Assembly (NCBI GenBank): GCA_937902805.1
Contig: CALEMB010000048.1
Location: 1 to 23,286, forward strand
DNA from: an uncultured Bacteroidales bacterium
GTDB lineage: Bacteria > Bacteroidota > Bacteroidia > Bacteroidales > F082
Length of the DNA: 23,286 bases
Direction: 5' to 3'
Below the pieces are notes generated by a model. The model worked only from the letters and a program-made list of their open reading frames with translations. It searched no databases and was not told the DNA's origin. This document shows positions 7,317-13,527 of the stretch, piece by piece; position 1 is the stretch's first letter, and each line of letters opens with the position of its first letter. The translations under genes were made by a program, and so were the position numbers.

Positions 7317-7769
7317 TCAAATAAAAACTTCTTTTCCTCCTTTTGGAGGTAATTGTTCCATAATTCCCTGAACCACACCTTCGGGATCCTTGCGTACATC
7401 GCTATCTAAAACTCTGATAATCCTAAGACCGATGGCTTGCATCTGTCTGTCCCTTTCGGCGTCTCGTTTTTGTGCTTCGGCAGAAAAATGCGATGCCCCG
7501 TCAATTTCGATTACCAATTTAAGCTCGTAGCAAAAAAAGTCGGCGATGTAGTTTAAGATGGGCCTCTGGCGAAGAAATAGATATCCAGTCTTTCTCCCTT
7601 TCAGACATTTCCAAAGCAATGCCTCCGACAGTTGTCCGTGATTTCTCAAATCCCTGCTAAATTGTTTCAATTTAGGATTATAGGGTAAGAAATTAGGCCC
7701 AAACAACATTCCTTCTGGATTAATGACGTTTTCCCATAAAAAATCAGGGGTGATATCTTTGATATTCAT
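7317..7769 (-). CDS. DUF559 endonuclease-like protein (PD-(D/E)xK / Vsr-like fold)
   Basis: A 150-residue protein with the DUF559 signature: Glu49 in QLSEALLW, then FLRQRPILNYIADFF (Asp77) and LVIEIDGASH (Glu88, Asp90). In this family the late Asp/Glu residues resemble the metal-binding core of very-short-patch-repair-type nucleases. Activity is rarely tested, so nuclease function is inference from fold. The start overlaps the stop of the RNA methyltransferase gene as ATGA, implying translational coupling. The extreme C-terminus (QLPPKGGKEVFI) is encoded by an inverted repeat, CCTCC-TTTT-GGAGG at 7336-7349, and the CCCTTTGCAAAGGG palindromes lie just beyond the stop. It may be a passenger linked to those repeats rather than a partner of the methyltransferase. 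Confidence 0.85.
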   Translation of the reverse strand: MNIKDITPDFLWENVINPEGMLFGPNFLPYNPKLKQFSRDLRNHGQLSEALLWKCLKGRKTGYLFLRQRPILNYIADFFCYELKLVIEIDGASHFSAEAQKRDAERDRQMQAIGLRIIRVLDSDVRKDPEGVVQGIMEQLPPKGGKEVFI

Positions 7770-8503
7770 GGTCTCGTCATCTCAGCAATAATAATTCCTC
7801 CAGCCACAGCCGCATTCAACGACTCGGTGGCACTGCCACCCACGCGCGGTATGGTGATGGGATACGTGATGCAAGGCAGAACCTCGGCGCAGATGCCGTG
7901 CGACTCACTCCCGATGACGATGACGCCGTTGGGTCTCTCTTTCATCTGGAACAGGTCTTTGCCTTCCAGCAAGGCACCATAAACGGCCTTGCCCTCGGCT
8001 TTGACTTGACGAAGATACTCAACCAAGTCGGCTTTCCACACCTTTACTCTGAATAGCGAGCCCATGGTGGCTTGTACCGTCTTGGGGTTCCATAACTCCA
8101 CGCAGTCCATGCTACACACCACGTCACGGATGCCGAACCACTCGGCTGTGCGGAGGAGCGTGCCCATGTTGCCCGGGTTGGCGATGCCGTCCAAGGCCAG
8201 CACGTATGGTGATGAAGTCTTGATGTTGCCTTGCTCAGGGATCCTCACCACAGCAAGGATGCCGGGAGGTGTGTCCTGCCCGCTCATCTGCTCCATCTGC
8301 ATCTCGCTGACGACTTCGGCATCAGCGAAGAAAGGATAGGCGTTGAGGAAAGGCTCGGTGGAGTATAATCCTATGGTCTCAAAATCGGAGCGCAGTAGCT
8401 CCTCGACCATCTTCCGTCCTTCCACGACGAAGAGGCCTAGCTCCTTGCGGAACTTCTGCTGGCGCAGGGAAGCGATTTGTTTTATAATGCTTTTAGTGAT
8501 CAT
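7766..8503 (-). CDS. TrmH/SpoU-family RNA 2'-O-methyltransferase
   Basis: A 245-residue SPOUT enzyme that would transfer a methyl group from S-adenosylmethionine to a ribose 2'-OH in rRNA or tRNA. The N-terminal third (residues 1-95, including FVVEGRKMVEELL) resembles the L30e-like RNA-binding domain. The knotted catalytic domain has all three motifs: NPGNMGTLLRTA (residues 109-120), VIVIGSESHGI, and the C-terminal IPRVGGSATESLNAAVA. The exact target nucleotide cannot be read from the sequence. The start chosen is MITKSIIKQI at 8503; the 16-residue extension to 8551 (MLRFARNDAKRV...) is the translation of a REP-like element lying immediately upstream. The DUF559 gene follows with an ATGA overlap. 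Confidence 0.9.
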   Translation of the reverse strand: MITKSIIKQIASLRQQKFRKELGLFVVEGRKMVEELLRSDFETIGLYSTEPFLNAYPFFADAEVVSEMQMEQMSGQDTPPGILAVVRIPEQGNIKTSSPYVLALDGIANPGNMGTLLRTAEWFGIRDVVCSMDCVELWNPKTVQATMGSLFRVKVWKADLVEYLRQVKAEGKAVYGALLEGKDLFQMKERPNGVIVIGSESHGICAEVLPCITYPITIPRVGGSATESLNAAVAGGIIIAEMTRP

Positions 8504-8527
8504 CGGATAATTATTGACTCGCTTTGC

Positions 8528-8600
8528 GTCATTGCGAGCGAAGCGAAGCAATCCAGACGAACGACCCTGGATTGCTTCGTCGTTCCTCCTCGCAATGACG
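8528..8600. repeat. REP-like hairpin, CATTGCGAG...GCAATC family, paired copies
   Basis: CGTCATTGCGAGCGAAGCG-AAGCAATCCA on the left is matched by TGGATTGCTTCGTCG...CTCGCAATGACG on the right, so two inverted copies form a long hairpin of about 29-base arms around a loop of about 12. It sits between the rplI terminator and the methyltransferase start. Related copies are at 4322-4350 and 14955-14984. Confidence 0.8.
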
Positions 8601-8615
8601 ACGCGTCAAAAATAC

Positions 8616-8648
8616 AAAAAAAAGGCTGCCTCTTCGCAGAGACAGCCT
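8616..8648 (-). terminator. Terminator of the rpsF-rpsR-rplI operon
   Basis: Read on the minus strand, AGGCTGTCTCT pairs with AGAGGCAGCCT (one mismatch) around a four-base loop and is followed by a run of eight T. It lies 26 bases after the rplI stop. Confidence 0.88.
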
Positions 8649-8674
8649 CCAAAATTATGAAAAAGTTTATCCTA

Positions 8675-9124
8675 TTATTCGGCGAAGACGTTGAAGTCGA
8701 TGTCGACGGACACTTCTTTATGAAGTCTCAGTTTGGCGGTGTAGTCGCCGACTTCCTTGATGGCATCCTCGTTGAGGACGATGTGCTTGCGGTCCACTTC
8801 GATGCCAGTGGCTTCCTTGATGGCGTTGGCAATCATGATGGTGTTGACCGAGCCGAAAATCTTACCCGTGGCAGCAGCCTTGGCGGGGATTTGCAGCTTC
8901 AGGCCTTCCAAAGCCTTGGCCTTCTCGAGGGCCTCGTTCTTGATCTTCTCTTCCTTGTGAGCCTGCTGGCGCATCTCTTCGGCCAAGATTTTGCGGTTGC
9001 GCTCGGTGGCGAGGATGGCCATACCCTGCGGGATGAGGTAGTTGCGGCCGTAGCCGGGCTTCACGGTGACGATGTCGTTCTTATATCCTAAGTTGTTGAC
9101 GTCTTGTTTCAGAATGATATCCAT
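8675..9124 (-). CDS. rplI: 50S ribosomal protein L9
   Basis: A 149-residue protein of standard L9 length. It has the conserved N-terminal RNA-binding domain (MDIILKQDVNNLGYKNDIVTV, then GYGRNYLIPQGMA, the L9 signature). A long central helix follows (about residues 42-75, rich in Lys and Glu), then a C-terminal domain with GKIFGSVN and LRLHKEVSVDI. L9 sits on the L1 side of the large subunit and affects frame maintenance. It is the last gene of the rpsF-rpsR-rplI operon, 18 bases after rpsR, with a terminator downstream. Confidence 0.98.
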   Translation of the reverse strand: MDIILKQDVNNLGYKNDIVTVKPGYGRNYLIPQGMAILATERNRKILAEEMRQQAHKEEKIKNEALEKAKALEGLKLQIPAKAAATGKIFGSVNTIMIANAIKEATGIEVDRKHIVLNEDAIKEVGDYTAKLRLHKEVSVDIDFNVFAE

Positions 9125-9142
9125 GTTTAGTCCTCCTTCAAA

Positions 9143-9418
9143 TTATTTCAAACAATCTGCTACGAATGGCATCAGGGCGAGGTGGCGGGCACGCTTGACG
9201 GCCTGGGCAACCTTGCGCTGGTATTTCGTTGAAGTGCCGGTGATGCGGCGGGGCAGAATCTTACCCTGCTCGTTGACGAACTTCAGCAAGAAGTCGGCAT
9301 CTTTGTAGTCGATGTACTTGATGCGGTTCTTCTTGAAGCGGCAGTATTTCTTTCTCTTGGTATCGACTGCGATGGGAGTCAGATATTTGATGTCGTTGTT
9401 GTTATTCACTTGTGCCAT
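9143..9418 (-). CDS. rpsR: 30S ribosomal protein S18
   Basis: A 91-residue basic protein with the S18 core: KKYCRFKKNRIKYIDYKD, then LLKFVNEQGKILPRRITGTS and the C-terminal YQRKVAQAVKRARHLALMPF. S18 binds with S6 on the platform of the small subunit. It lies 26 bases after rpsF and 18 before rplI, the usual order. The N-terminus is extended by a polar stretch (MAQVNNNND), as is common in Bacteroidota. Nothing odd. Confidence 0.98.
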   Translation of the reverse strand: MAQVNNNNDIKYLTPIAVDTKRKKYCRFKKNRIKYIDYKDADFLLKFVNEQGKILPRRITGTSTKYQRKVAQAVKRARHLALMPFVADCLK

Positions 9419-9444
9419 TTTTCTTCTTTTTTAATTGTTCAACA

Positions 9445-9798
9445 TTAGGCTTGTGCTTCTTCTGCGGCGGCTTCGGCCTTCTTGCGCTTCTTCTCGTTGT
9501 AGGCAATAGCGTGCTTGTCAAGCTTCACGGTGAGGAAACGCAAGATGCGTTCGTCGCGCTTCAGTTCGGTTTCGACATCGGCGATTACATTACCCTCGGC
9601 CTTGTACTCAATGAGTTGGTAAAAGCCCGTGGACTTCTTCTGGATGGGATAGGCAAGCTTGCGCATGCCCCAGCTCTCTTCATGAACGATCTCTGCACCA
9701 TTTTTGGTCAGCTGATCTTCATACTTCTTTACCGCTTCCTTCATCTGGTCTTCAGACAAAACGGGAGTTAAAATGAAAACGGTTTCGTACTGATTCAT
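9445..9798 (-). CDS. rpsF: 30S ribosomal protein S6
   Basis: A 117-residue protein with the S6 fold signature: MNQYETVFILTPVLSEDQ, WGMRKLAYPIQKKSTGFYQLIEY and LKRDERILRFLTVKLD. A lysine- and alanine-rich tail follows (EKKRKKAEAAAEEAQA). S6 pairs with S18 on the 30S platform. It is the first gene of the ribosomal operon, behind a strong promoter whose -33 element lies inside the 3' end of the upstream 2-epimerase gene. In some bacteria the S6:S18 complex represses its own leader; I could not identify that motif with confidence in this leader (9799-9850). Confidence 0.98.
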   Translation of the reverse strand: MNQYETVFILTPVLSEDQMKEAVKKYEDQLTKNGAEIVHEESWGMRKLAYPIQKKSTGFYQLIEYKAEGNVIADVETELKRDERILRFLTVKLDKHAIAYNEKKRKKAEAAAEEAQA

Positions 9799-9855
9799 AA
9801 CTGTTTGATTGTTAAATGATTAAATTGATAATAGTATGTGCTTGTTTAGCGGGTG

Positions 9856-9886
9856 CAAAGGTACGACTTTTTTCTTAATCTACAAC
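9856..9886 (-). promoter_or_regulatory. rpsF operon promoter
   Basis: On the minus strand GTTG (9886-9883) is followed after 19 bases by TACCTTTG (9863-9856), a good match to the Bacteroidota promoter. The leader to the rpsF ATG is about 50 bases and A/T-rich. The upstream box overlaps the last codons of the 2-epimerase gene, which stops at 9880. Confidence 0.8.
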
Positions 9887-11055
9887 ACTTTACAAGAAAA
9901 AATTTGCAACATCTTGTCCAGCATGAACTCTGCCGCATGGCCGTCGCCAAAGATTTCGGGGAAGGTTGTCGGTGGATTATCCTTGAAGTGTTGCCAAGCC
10001 TGCATGATGCGGGTTTGGTCGGCATCGGCGAGGATGGCGTTGCCCGTTTCCACAATCTCCACCCATTCGGTCTCTGGCCTCAAGATGATGCCGGGCTTCT
10101 TGAAGAAATAGGCTTCTTTTTGCACACCGCCCGAGTCAGTCATGACGAGTTGGGCATGACGTTCCAGAGCAATCATCTCAAGGAAGGAGATAGGCGGGAG
10201 AATTTGGATATTTTGGCAGCTCGAAATTTGCTTTTGCAACGATTCGTCAAGATTGGCCTTCATGAGTTTGGCCGTCCTTGGATGCAGCGGCAACACGACT
10301 TGAGTCTCTTTGGAAAGCTGGACGAGGGTTCTGAAGATGGCGTTGAGGCGCTCGGGATGGTCGGTGTTGCTGTCGCGATGAATGGTGGCCAGGATGAAGA
10401 GTTTGCCATTCAATCCCAAGCGTTGTATGATATTGGTCTTTTCCTTAGCGACATTGGCGAAATGCAGGCTGTTGTCATACATGATGTCGCCGCAGTGGTA
10501 GACCTTTGGGTTGTCGATGGTTGGGGCGGCGGCCGTTGAGCCTGTCGAAACGCCGCTTTCGTCGATAGGGAATCCCTCTCGCTTCAAGTTCTCCAAGCCA
10601 GCCTTCGTGGGCGTAAAAAGCAGGGTGGAGCAGTGGTCGCACACGATGCGGTTGATCTCCTCGGGCATAGCCTTGTTGAACGAACGCAGTCCCGCCTCGA
10701 TGTGGACAACGGGTATGTGTATCTTGGCAGCAGCCACGGCACCGGCGAGAGTGGAGTTGGTGTCGCCATACAACACGATGAAGTCGGGTTTTTCTTTCAA
10801 CAGTATTTCTTCGATGCCTTCCGTCATACGGGCGGTCTGCACGCCATGCGAGGCCGAGCCGACATGGAGGTTGTAGTCGGGATGCGGAATGCCGAGTTCG
10901 TCGAAGAACACCTGCGACATATTGTCGTCATAATGTTGTCCCGTGTGGACGATGATTTCCTGTATGCGGTCGGCGTAGTGCGTCTTGATGGCGCGACTTA
11001 ACGCAGCGGCCTTGATGATTTGGGGTCTAGCCCCGATGATGGTGACGAGTTTCAT
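9880..11055 (-). CDS. wecB: Non-hydrolysing UDP-GlcNAc 2-epimerase family (WecB/WbpI-like)
   Basis: A 391-residue enzyme expected to interconvert UDP-GlcNAc and UDP-ManNAc, or a related UDP-diacetamido sugar, for surface polysaccharides. Family landmarks are TIIGARPQIIKAAALSRAI, HTGQHYDDNMS, GDTNSTLAGA (Asp), HIEAGLRSFNKAMPEEINR (two Glu), HRDSNTD (His), PLHPRT and TDSGGVQKEA. The GARPQ, HTGQH and GLRSFN forms are closer to WbpI-type enzymes than to E. coli WecB, so the substrate is uncertain. Odd feature: between REGFP and NPKVYHCGDIM lies a Gly/Ser/Thr/Ala-rich stretch, ESGVSTGSTAAAPTID. It is encoded by DNA matching a REP-like repeat (GTTTCGACAGGCTCAAC), apparently inserted in frame. It lies 11 bases after radC, likely in one transcript. 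Confidence 0.9.
   Translation of the reverse strand: MKLVTIIGARPQIIKAAALSRAIKTHYADRIQEIIVHTGQHYDDNMSQVFFDELGIPHPDYNLHVGSASHGVQTARMTEGIEEILLKEKPDFIVLYGDTNSTLAGAVAAAKIHIPVVHIEAGLRSFNKAMPEEINRIVCDHCSTLLFTPTKAGLENLKREGFPIDESGVSTGSTAAAPTIDNPKVYHCGDIMYDNSLHFANVAKEKTNIIQRLGLNGKLFILATIHRDSNTDHPERLNAIFRTLVQLSKETQVVLPLHPRTAKLMKANLDESLQKQISSCQNIQILPPISFLEMIALERHAQLVMTDSGGVQKEAYFFKKPGIILRPETEWVEIVETGNAILADADQTRIMQAWQHFKDNPPTTFPEIFGDGHAAEFMLDKMLQIFSCKVL
10535..10551. repeat. REP-like element (TTCGACAGGCTCAA type) inside the 2-epimerase gene
   Basis: On the minus strand the bases read GTTTCGACAGGCTCAAC. The core resembles the CTTCGACAAGCTCAG intergenic element at 15007-15021. It keeps the reading frame and encodes part of GVSTGSTAAA. 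Confidence 0.65.
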
Positions 11056-11066
11056 GGGATGTGCGT

Positions 11067-11762
11067 TTAGAAGGTCATTTCGCCGTGGTCGCGGAAACTG
11101 TAGTAACGTTCGTTGCCGATGATGATATGGTCGATGACGTTGATGTCCAGGAGCTTGCCCGCTGCGACGAATTTCTTGGTCAGCAGGCGGTCGTCCTCAC
11201 TGGGACGAGGGTTGCCTGAGGGATGATTGTGCCCCAAAACGATACATGTGGCATTGAGGCTTAGGGCGTTCTTGAAGATAATTTTCGGGTCGGCGATGAC
11301 GTTGGTGGTGCCGCCGTTGCTGATGCATTTCACCTTCAGGACGTGGTTGCTTTGGTTGAGGTACATAACCAGGAAATGTTCCTGTTTCATGTCGTCGATA
11401 TAGGGTAGGAAGCGCTCGAAAGTGTCTCGCGAGTCTTTCACTTCATCGGGCAGGTTGGCTTCTGCGGCGCGGCGGCGTTTGCCGAGTTCGAGGGCGGCCA
11501 TGATGGTGATGGCTTTGGCCTCGCCGATGCCAGGGTGCTGTGTCAAGTCGTCAATAGTGAGGTTGGATAAAGCGATAAGGTCGTTGTTGACACTGTCGAG
11601 GAGGGCGCGTGCCACATCCACTGCTGACATGCCTTCCTTTCCGACGCGTAGTAGGATGGCTATTAACTCCGCGTTGCTAAGCGATGCTTTGCCTTTGGCA
11701 ATCATCTTCTCGCGCGGTTGGTCGTCGGGTGCCCAGTCCTTGATGGATCTCTTTTCGGTCAT
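11067..11762 (-). CDS. radC: RadC family protein (JAMM/MPN domain)
   Basis: A 231-residue RadC protein of normal length. The N-terminal part holds a helix-hairpin-helix (HPGIGEAKAITIMAALELGKR, about residues 76-96). The C-terminal part is a JAB/MPN domain with a complete JAMM metal site: Glu128, His178-x-His180, Ser188 and Asp191 in HNHPSGNPRPSEDD. The family was named for DNA repair, but its real role is disputed; JAMM residues suggest a metal-dependent hydrolase. It begins MTEKRSIKDWAPDDQPREKM, the typical family start. Its promoter (TATCTTTA at 11789-11782, with TTG 18 bases upstream) abuts the rpsT terminator. The 2-epimerase gene follows after 11 bases. Confidence 0.95.
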   Translation of the reverse strand: MTEKRSIKDWAPDDQPREKMIAKGKASLSNAELIAILLRVGKEGMSAVDVARALLDSVNNDLIALSNLTIDDLTQHPGIGEAKAITIMAALELGKRRRAAEANLPDEVKDSRDTFERFLPYIDDMKQEHFLVMYLNQSNHVLKVKCISNGGTTNVIADPKIIFKNALSLNATCIVLGHNHPSGNPRPSEDDRLLTKKFVAAGKLLDINVIDHIIIGNERYYSFRDHGEMTF

Positions 11763-11781
11763 AATGTCTTGTTTCGGGCGG

Positions 11782-11810
11782 TAAAGATAGGCATTTTGGG
11801 CTTATCTCAA
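11782..11810 (-). promoter_or_regulatory. Probable radC promoter
   Basis: On the minus strand TTG (11810-11808) and TATCTTTA (11789-11782) are 18 bases apart. The -7 box differs from TAnnTTTG at the last base. It is placed 19 bases before the radC ATG. Confidence 0.5.
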
Positions 11811-11812
11811 CC

Positions 11813-11843
11813 AAAAAAGCCTCTTCCACGATGTAGAAGAGGC
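11813..11843 (-). terminator. rpsT terminator
   Basis: On the minus strand GCCTCTTC pairs perfectly with GAAGAGGC around a 9-base loop and is followed by T6. It lies about 27 bases after the rpsT stop. Confidence 0.9.
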
Positions 11844-11870
11844 ACCAACATGTATGAATAAAACTTCCAA

Positions 11871-12125
11871 TTATGCCAATTTAGCCGTAAACTTCGACAG
11901 CTTCGACTTCAGGTTGGCGGCTTTGTTCTTGTGGATGATACCGCGCTTGGCGACCTTGTCGATGATGGAGTACAACTTCGAAAGTTGGCCCTCGGCTTCC
12001 GACTTATTGGTCAAAGCCCTGAATTTCTTCACTTCGTTACGCATGTTCTTAGCGTAGTAACGGTTGTGCAAACGTCTCTTTTCTGTCTGACGGATTCTCT
12101 TGATTGACGATTTGTGATTTGCCAT
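11871..12125 (-). CDS. rpsT: 30S ribosomal protein S20
   Basis: An 84-residue, highly basic helical protein of standard S20 length. It starts MANHKSSIKRIRQTEKRRLHN, which contains the family's KS.KR.RQ..KRR pattern, and ends in a Lys/Ala-rich helix (NKAANLKSKLSKFTAKLA). S20 is a primary 16S rRNA binder near the bottom of the small subunit. It is a single-gene unit with its own promoter and terminator. The long GIIHKNKAANLKSKL helix is normal for the family. Confidence 0.97.
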   Translation of the reverse strand: MANHKSSIKRIRQTEKRRLHNRYYAKNMRNEVKKFRALTNKSEAEGQLSKLYSIIDKVAKRGIIHKNKAANLKSKLSKFTAKLA

Positions 12126-12170
12126 ATCTCTTATTCCTTATGCTTATATATTTTCTATTATTTTGGGCTG

Positions 12171-12199
12171 CAAAATTACAACTTTTTCGTAAAACCCAA
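12171..12199 (-). promoter_or_regulatory. rpsT promoter
   Basis: On the minus strand TTG (12199-12197) is followed after 18 bases by TAATTTTG (12178-12171), matching TAnnTTTG. The leader to the ATG at 12125 is about 40 bases. Confidence 0.8.
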
Positions 12200-12231
12200 C
12201 CCAAAATAGTGAAATTTTTTCTTTCAAATGT

Positions 12232-13527
12232 TTAATTTATTGGTTTACAATCAAAAGACATCTTTTCTTCGTTGTCTCTACGGAGGATTTCGCCGAGTTT
12301 TATATTAATAAAAGTGTTCTTTTCGGCATTGCAGTTGTTGAGAATGCCCGGGATGTAGTTCTCACCGTAACCTCTTGCCACACCTTTGTTATCGATGCGT
12401 TCGATGAGCATGCGCTGTGTTTTGCCCTGCATGGATTCAAAATATTTGACTTTGTTCTCCACCGAAATCTGTCGCATGACCTCGCTACGTTCAGTTTTCA
12501 CTTTTTCTGGCACTTGGTCAGGCATGACAGCAGCCTTGGTGCCTGTGCGCACTGAGTATTTGAATGTATGTATGTGACTGAATCCGATTTCTTTCGCGAA
12601 GTCGCAACTTTCTTTGAAGGTCTGTTCAGTCTCGCCTGGGAAACCTACGATGATATCAGTGGTGAGGTTAAAATCGGGGCGGAAGGCTTTAATGCGCTGG
12701 CACATGTCACGGAACTGGGCGACGGTGTAGAACCTATGCATGCGTTTCAAGGTGTCGTCAGAGCCGCTTTGTAGGCAGATGTGCATGTGGGGAGCGAGTT
12801 TTTCGTGCTGGAACAAAGTGAGGAACCGGTCGCTGAACTGGTCGGGTTCAATGGAGGAGACCCTGACGCGGAAGTCGCCGTCAATTTCCAAAATGTTTTC
12901 CACCAGTTTCTCAAAGTTGGTGCTTTCGTATTGGTAGCGTCCCATGTTGACGCCTGTCAGCACGACTTCCTTGAAGCCGTGGGCGACGACTTCGCGCACA
13001 TTATTATAGATGTTCTCGGCGGGACGGCTTGTGGAGCGCCCTCTCACCATGGGGATGATGCAGTAGGAGCAGAAATTGTTGCAGCCGTCATGGATCTTGA
13101 TGAGGCTGCGGGTGTGGAAAGTATCGAAGGCGGGGTGGTAGCTGAACAAATCGCGGTCGAAGCCTTCGGGGTCGCTGTGACCTGTCCGGAAATGCTCGTC
13201 AATAATGTCGAACAAGGCGGCTTTGCGCTCATTGTCGATGACATAGTCGGCAATGCCGGAATGAAGCAGTTCTTCTTTCCTATGGTTGACCATGCAACCC
13301 GTAACGGCAATGAGAGCCTTGGGATGTTTGCGTCGAATCTGGTGGATGGCTTGGCGGCATTTTTGGTCGCTGGTGTTGGTGACGGTGCAAGTGTTTACGA
13401 CAAAGACATCGGCATCGCTATCGCCATCAGCGATTTCATATCCCGCTGCCTTGAAGCGCGAAGCCAAGGCATCGGTTTCATACAGATTGACGCGGCAGCC
13501 TAGGGTTTTGAAGGAGATTTTCTTCAT
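12232..13527 (-). CDS. mtaB: MtaB, tRNA t6A37 methylthiotransferase
   Basis: A 431-residue radical SAM enzyme that would convert t6A at position 37 of ANN-decoding tRNAs to ms2t6A. The N-terminal UPF0004 domain has the three cluster cysteines Cys11 (TLGCRVN), Cys47 (NTCTVT) and Cys78 (TGCMV). The radical SAM domain has Cys149-x3-Cys153-x2-Cys156 (CNNFCSYC), followed by IIPMVRGRSTSRP, SSIEPDQ and DIIVGFPGET. The C-terminal TRAM-like region starts near residue 370. The KTLGCRVN opening and NTCTVT are the MtaB/YqeV form rather than MiaB or RimO. The start overlaps the miaB-like stop as ATGA, so both tRNA A37 enzymes are translated from one message. Confidence 0.93.
   Translation of the reverse strand: MKKISFKTLGCRVNLYETDALASRFKAAGYEIADGDSDADVFVVNTCTVTNTSDQKCRQAIHQIRRKHPKALIAVTGCMVNHRKEELLHSGIADYVIDNERKAALFDIIDEHFRTGHSDPEGFDRDLFSYHPAFDTFHTRSLIKIHDGCNNFCSYCIIPMVRGRSTSRPAENIYNNVREVVAHGFKEVVLTGVNMGRYQYESTNFEKLVENILEIDGDFRVRVSSIEPDQFSDRFLTLFQHEKLAPHMHICLQSGSDDTLKRMHRFYTVAQFRDMCQRIKAFRPDFNLTTDIIVGFPGETEQTFKESCDFAKEIGFSHIHTFKYSVRTGTKAAVMPDQVPEKVKTERSEVMRQISVENKVKYFESMQGKTQRMLIERIDNKGVARGYGENYIPGILNNCNAEKNTFINIKLGEILRRDNEEKMSFDCKPIN

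Noticed and set aside
7133..7324. Small plus-strand protein with PPFAKGG
   Set aside because: It is the translation of the CCCTTTGCAAAGGG palindromes, with no start signal or domain.
8504..8551. Longer N-terminus for the RNA methyltransferase
   Set aside because: The added residues are encoded by the REP-like hairpin; the family start is MITKSIIKQI.
9853..10539. Plus-strand open frame of 228 codons
   Set aside because: It is antisense to the 2-epimerase gene, which has all its catalytic motifs.
12781..13503. Plus-strand open frame of 240 codons
   Set aside because: It is a shadow of mtaB on the other strand, with no recognisable domain and no promoter.
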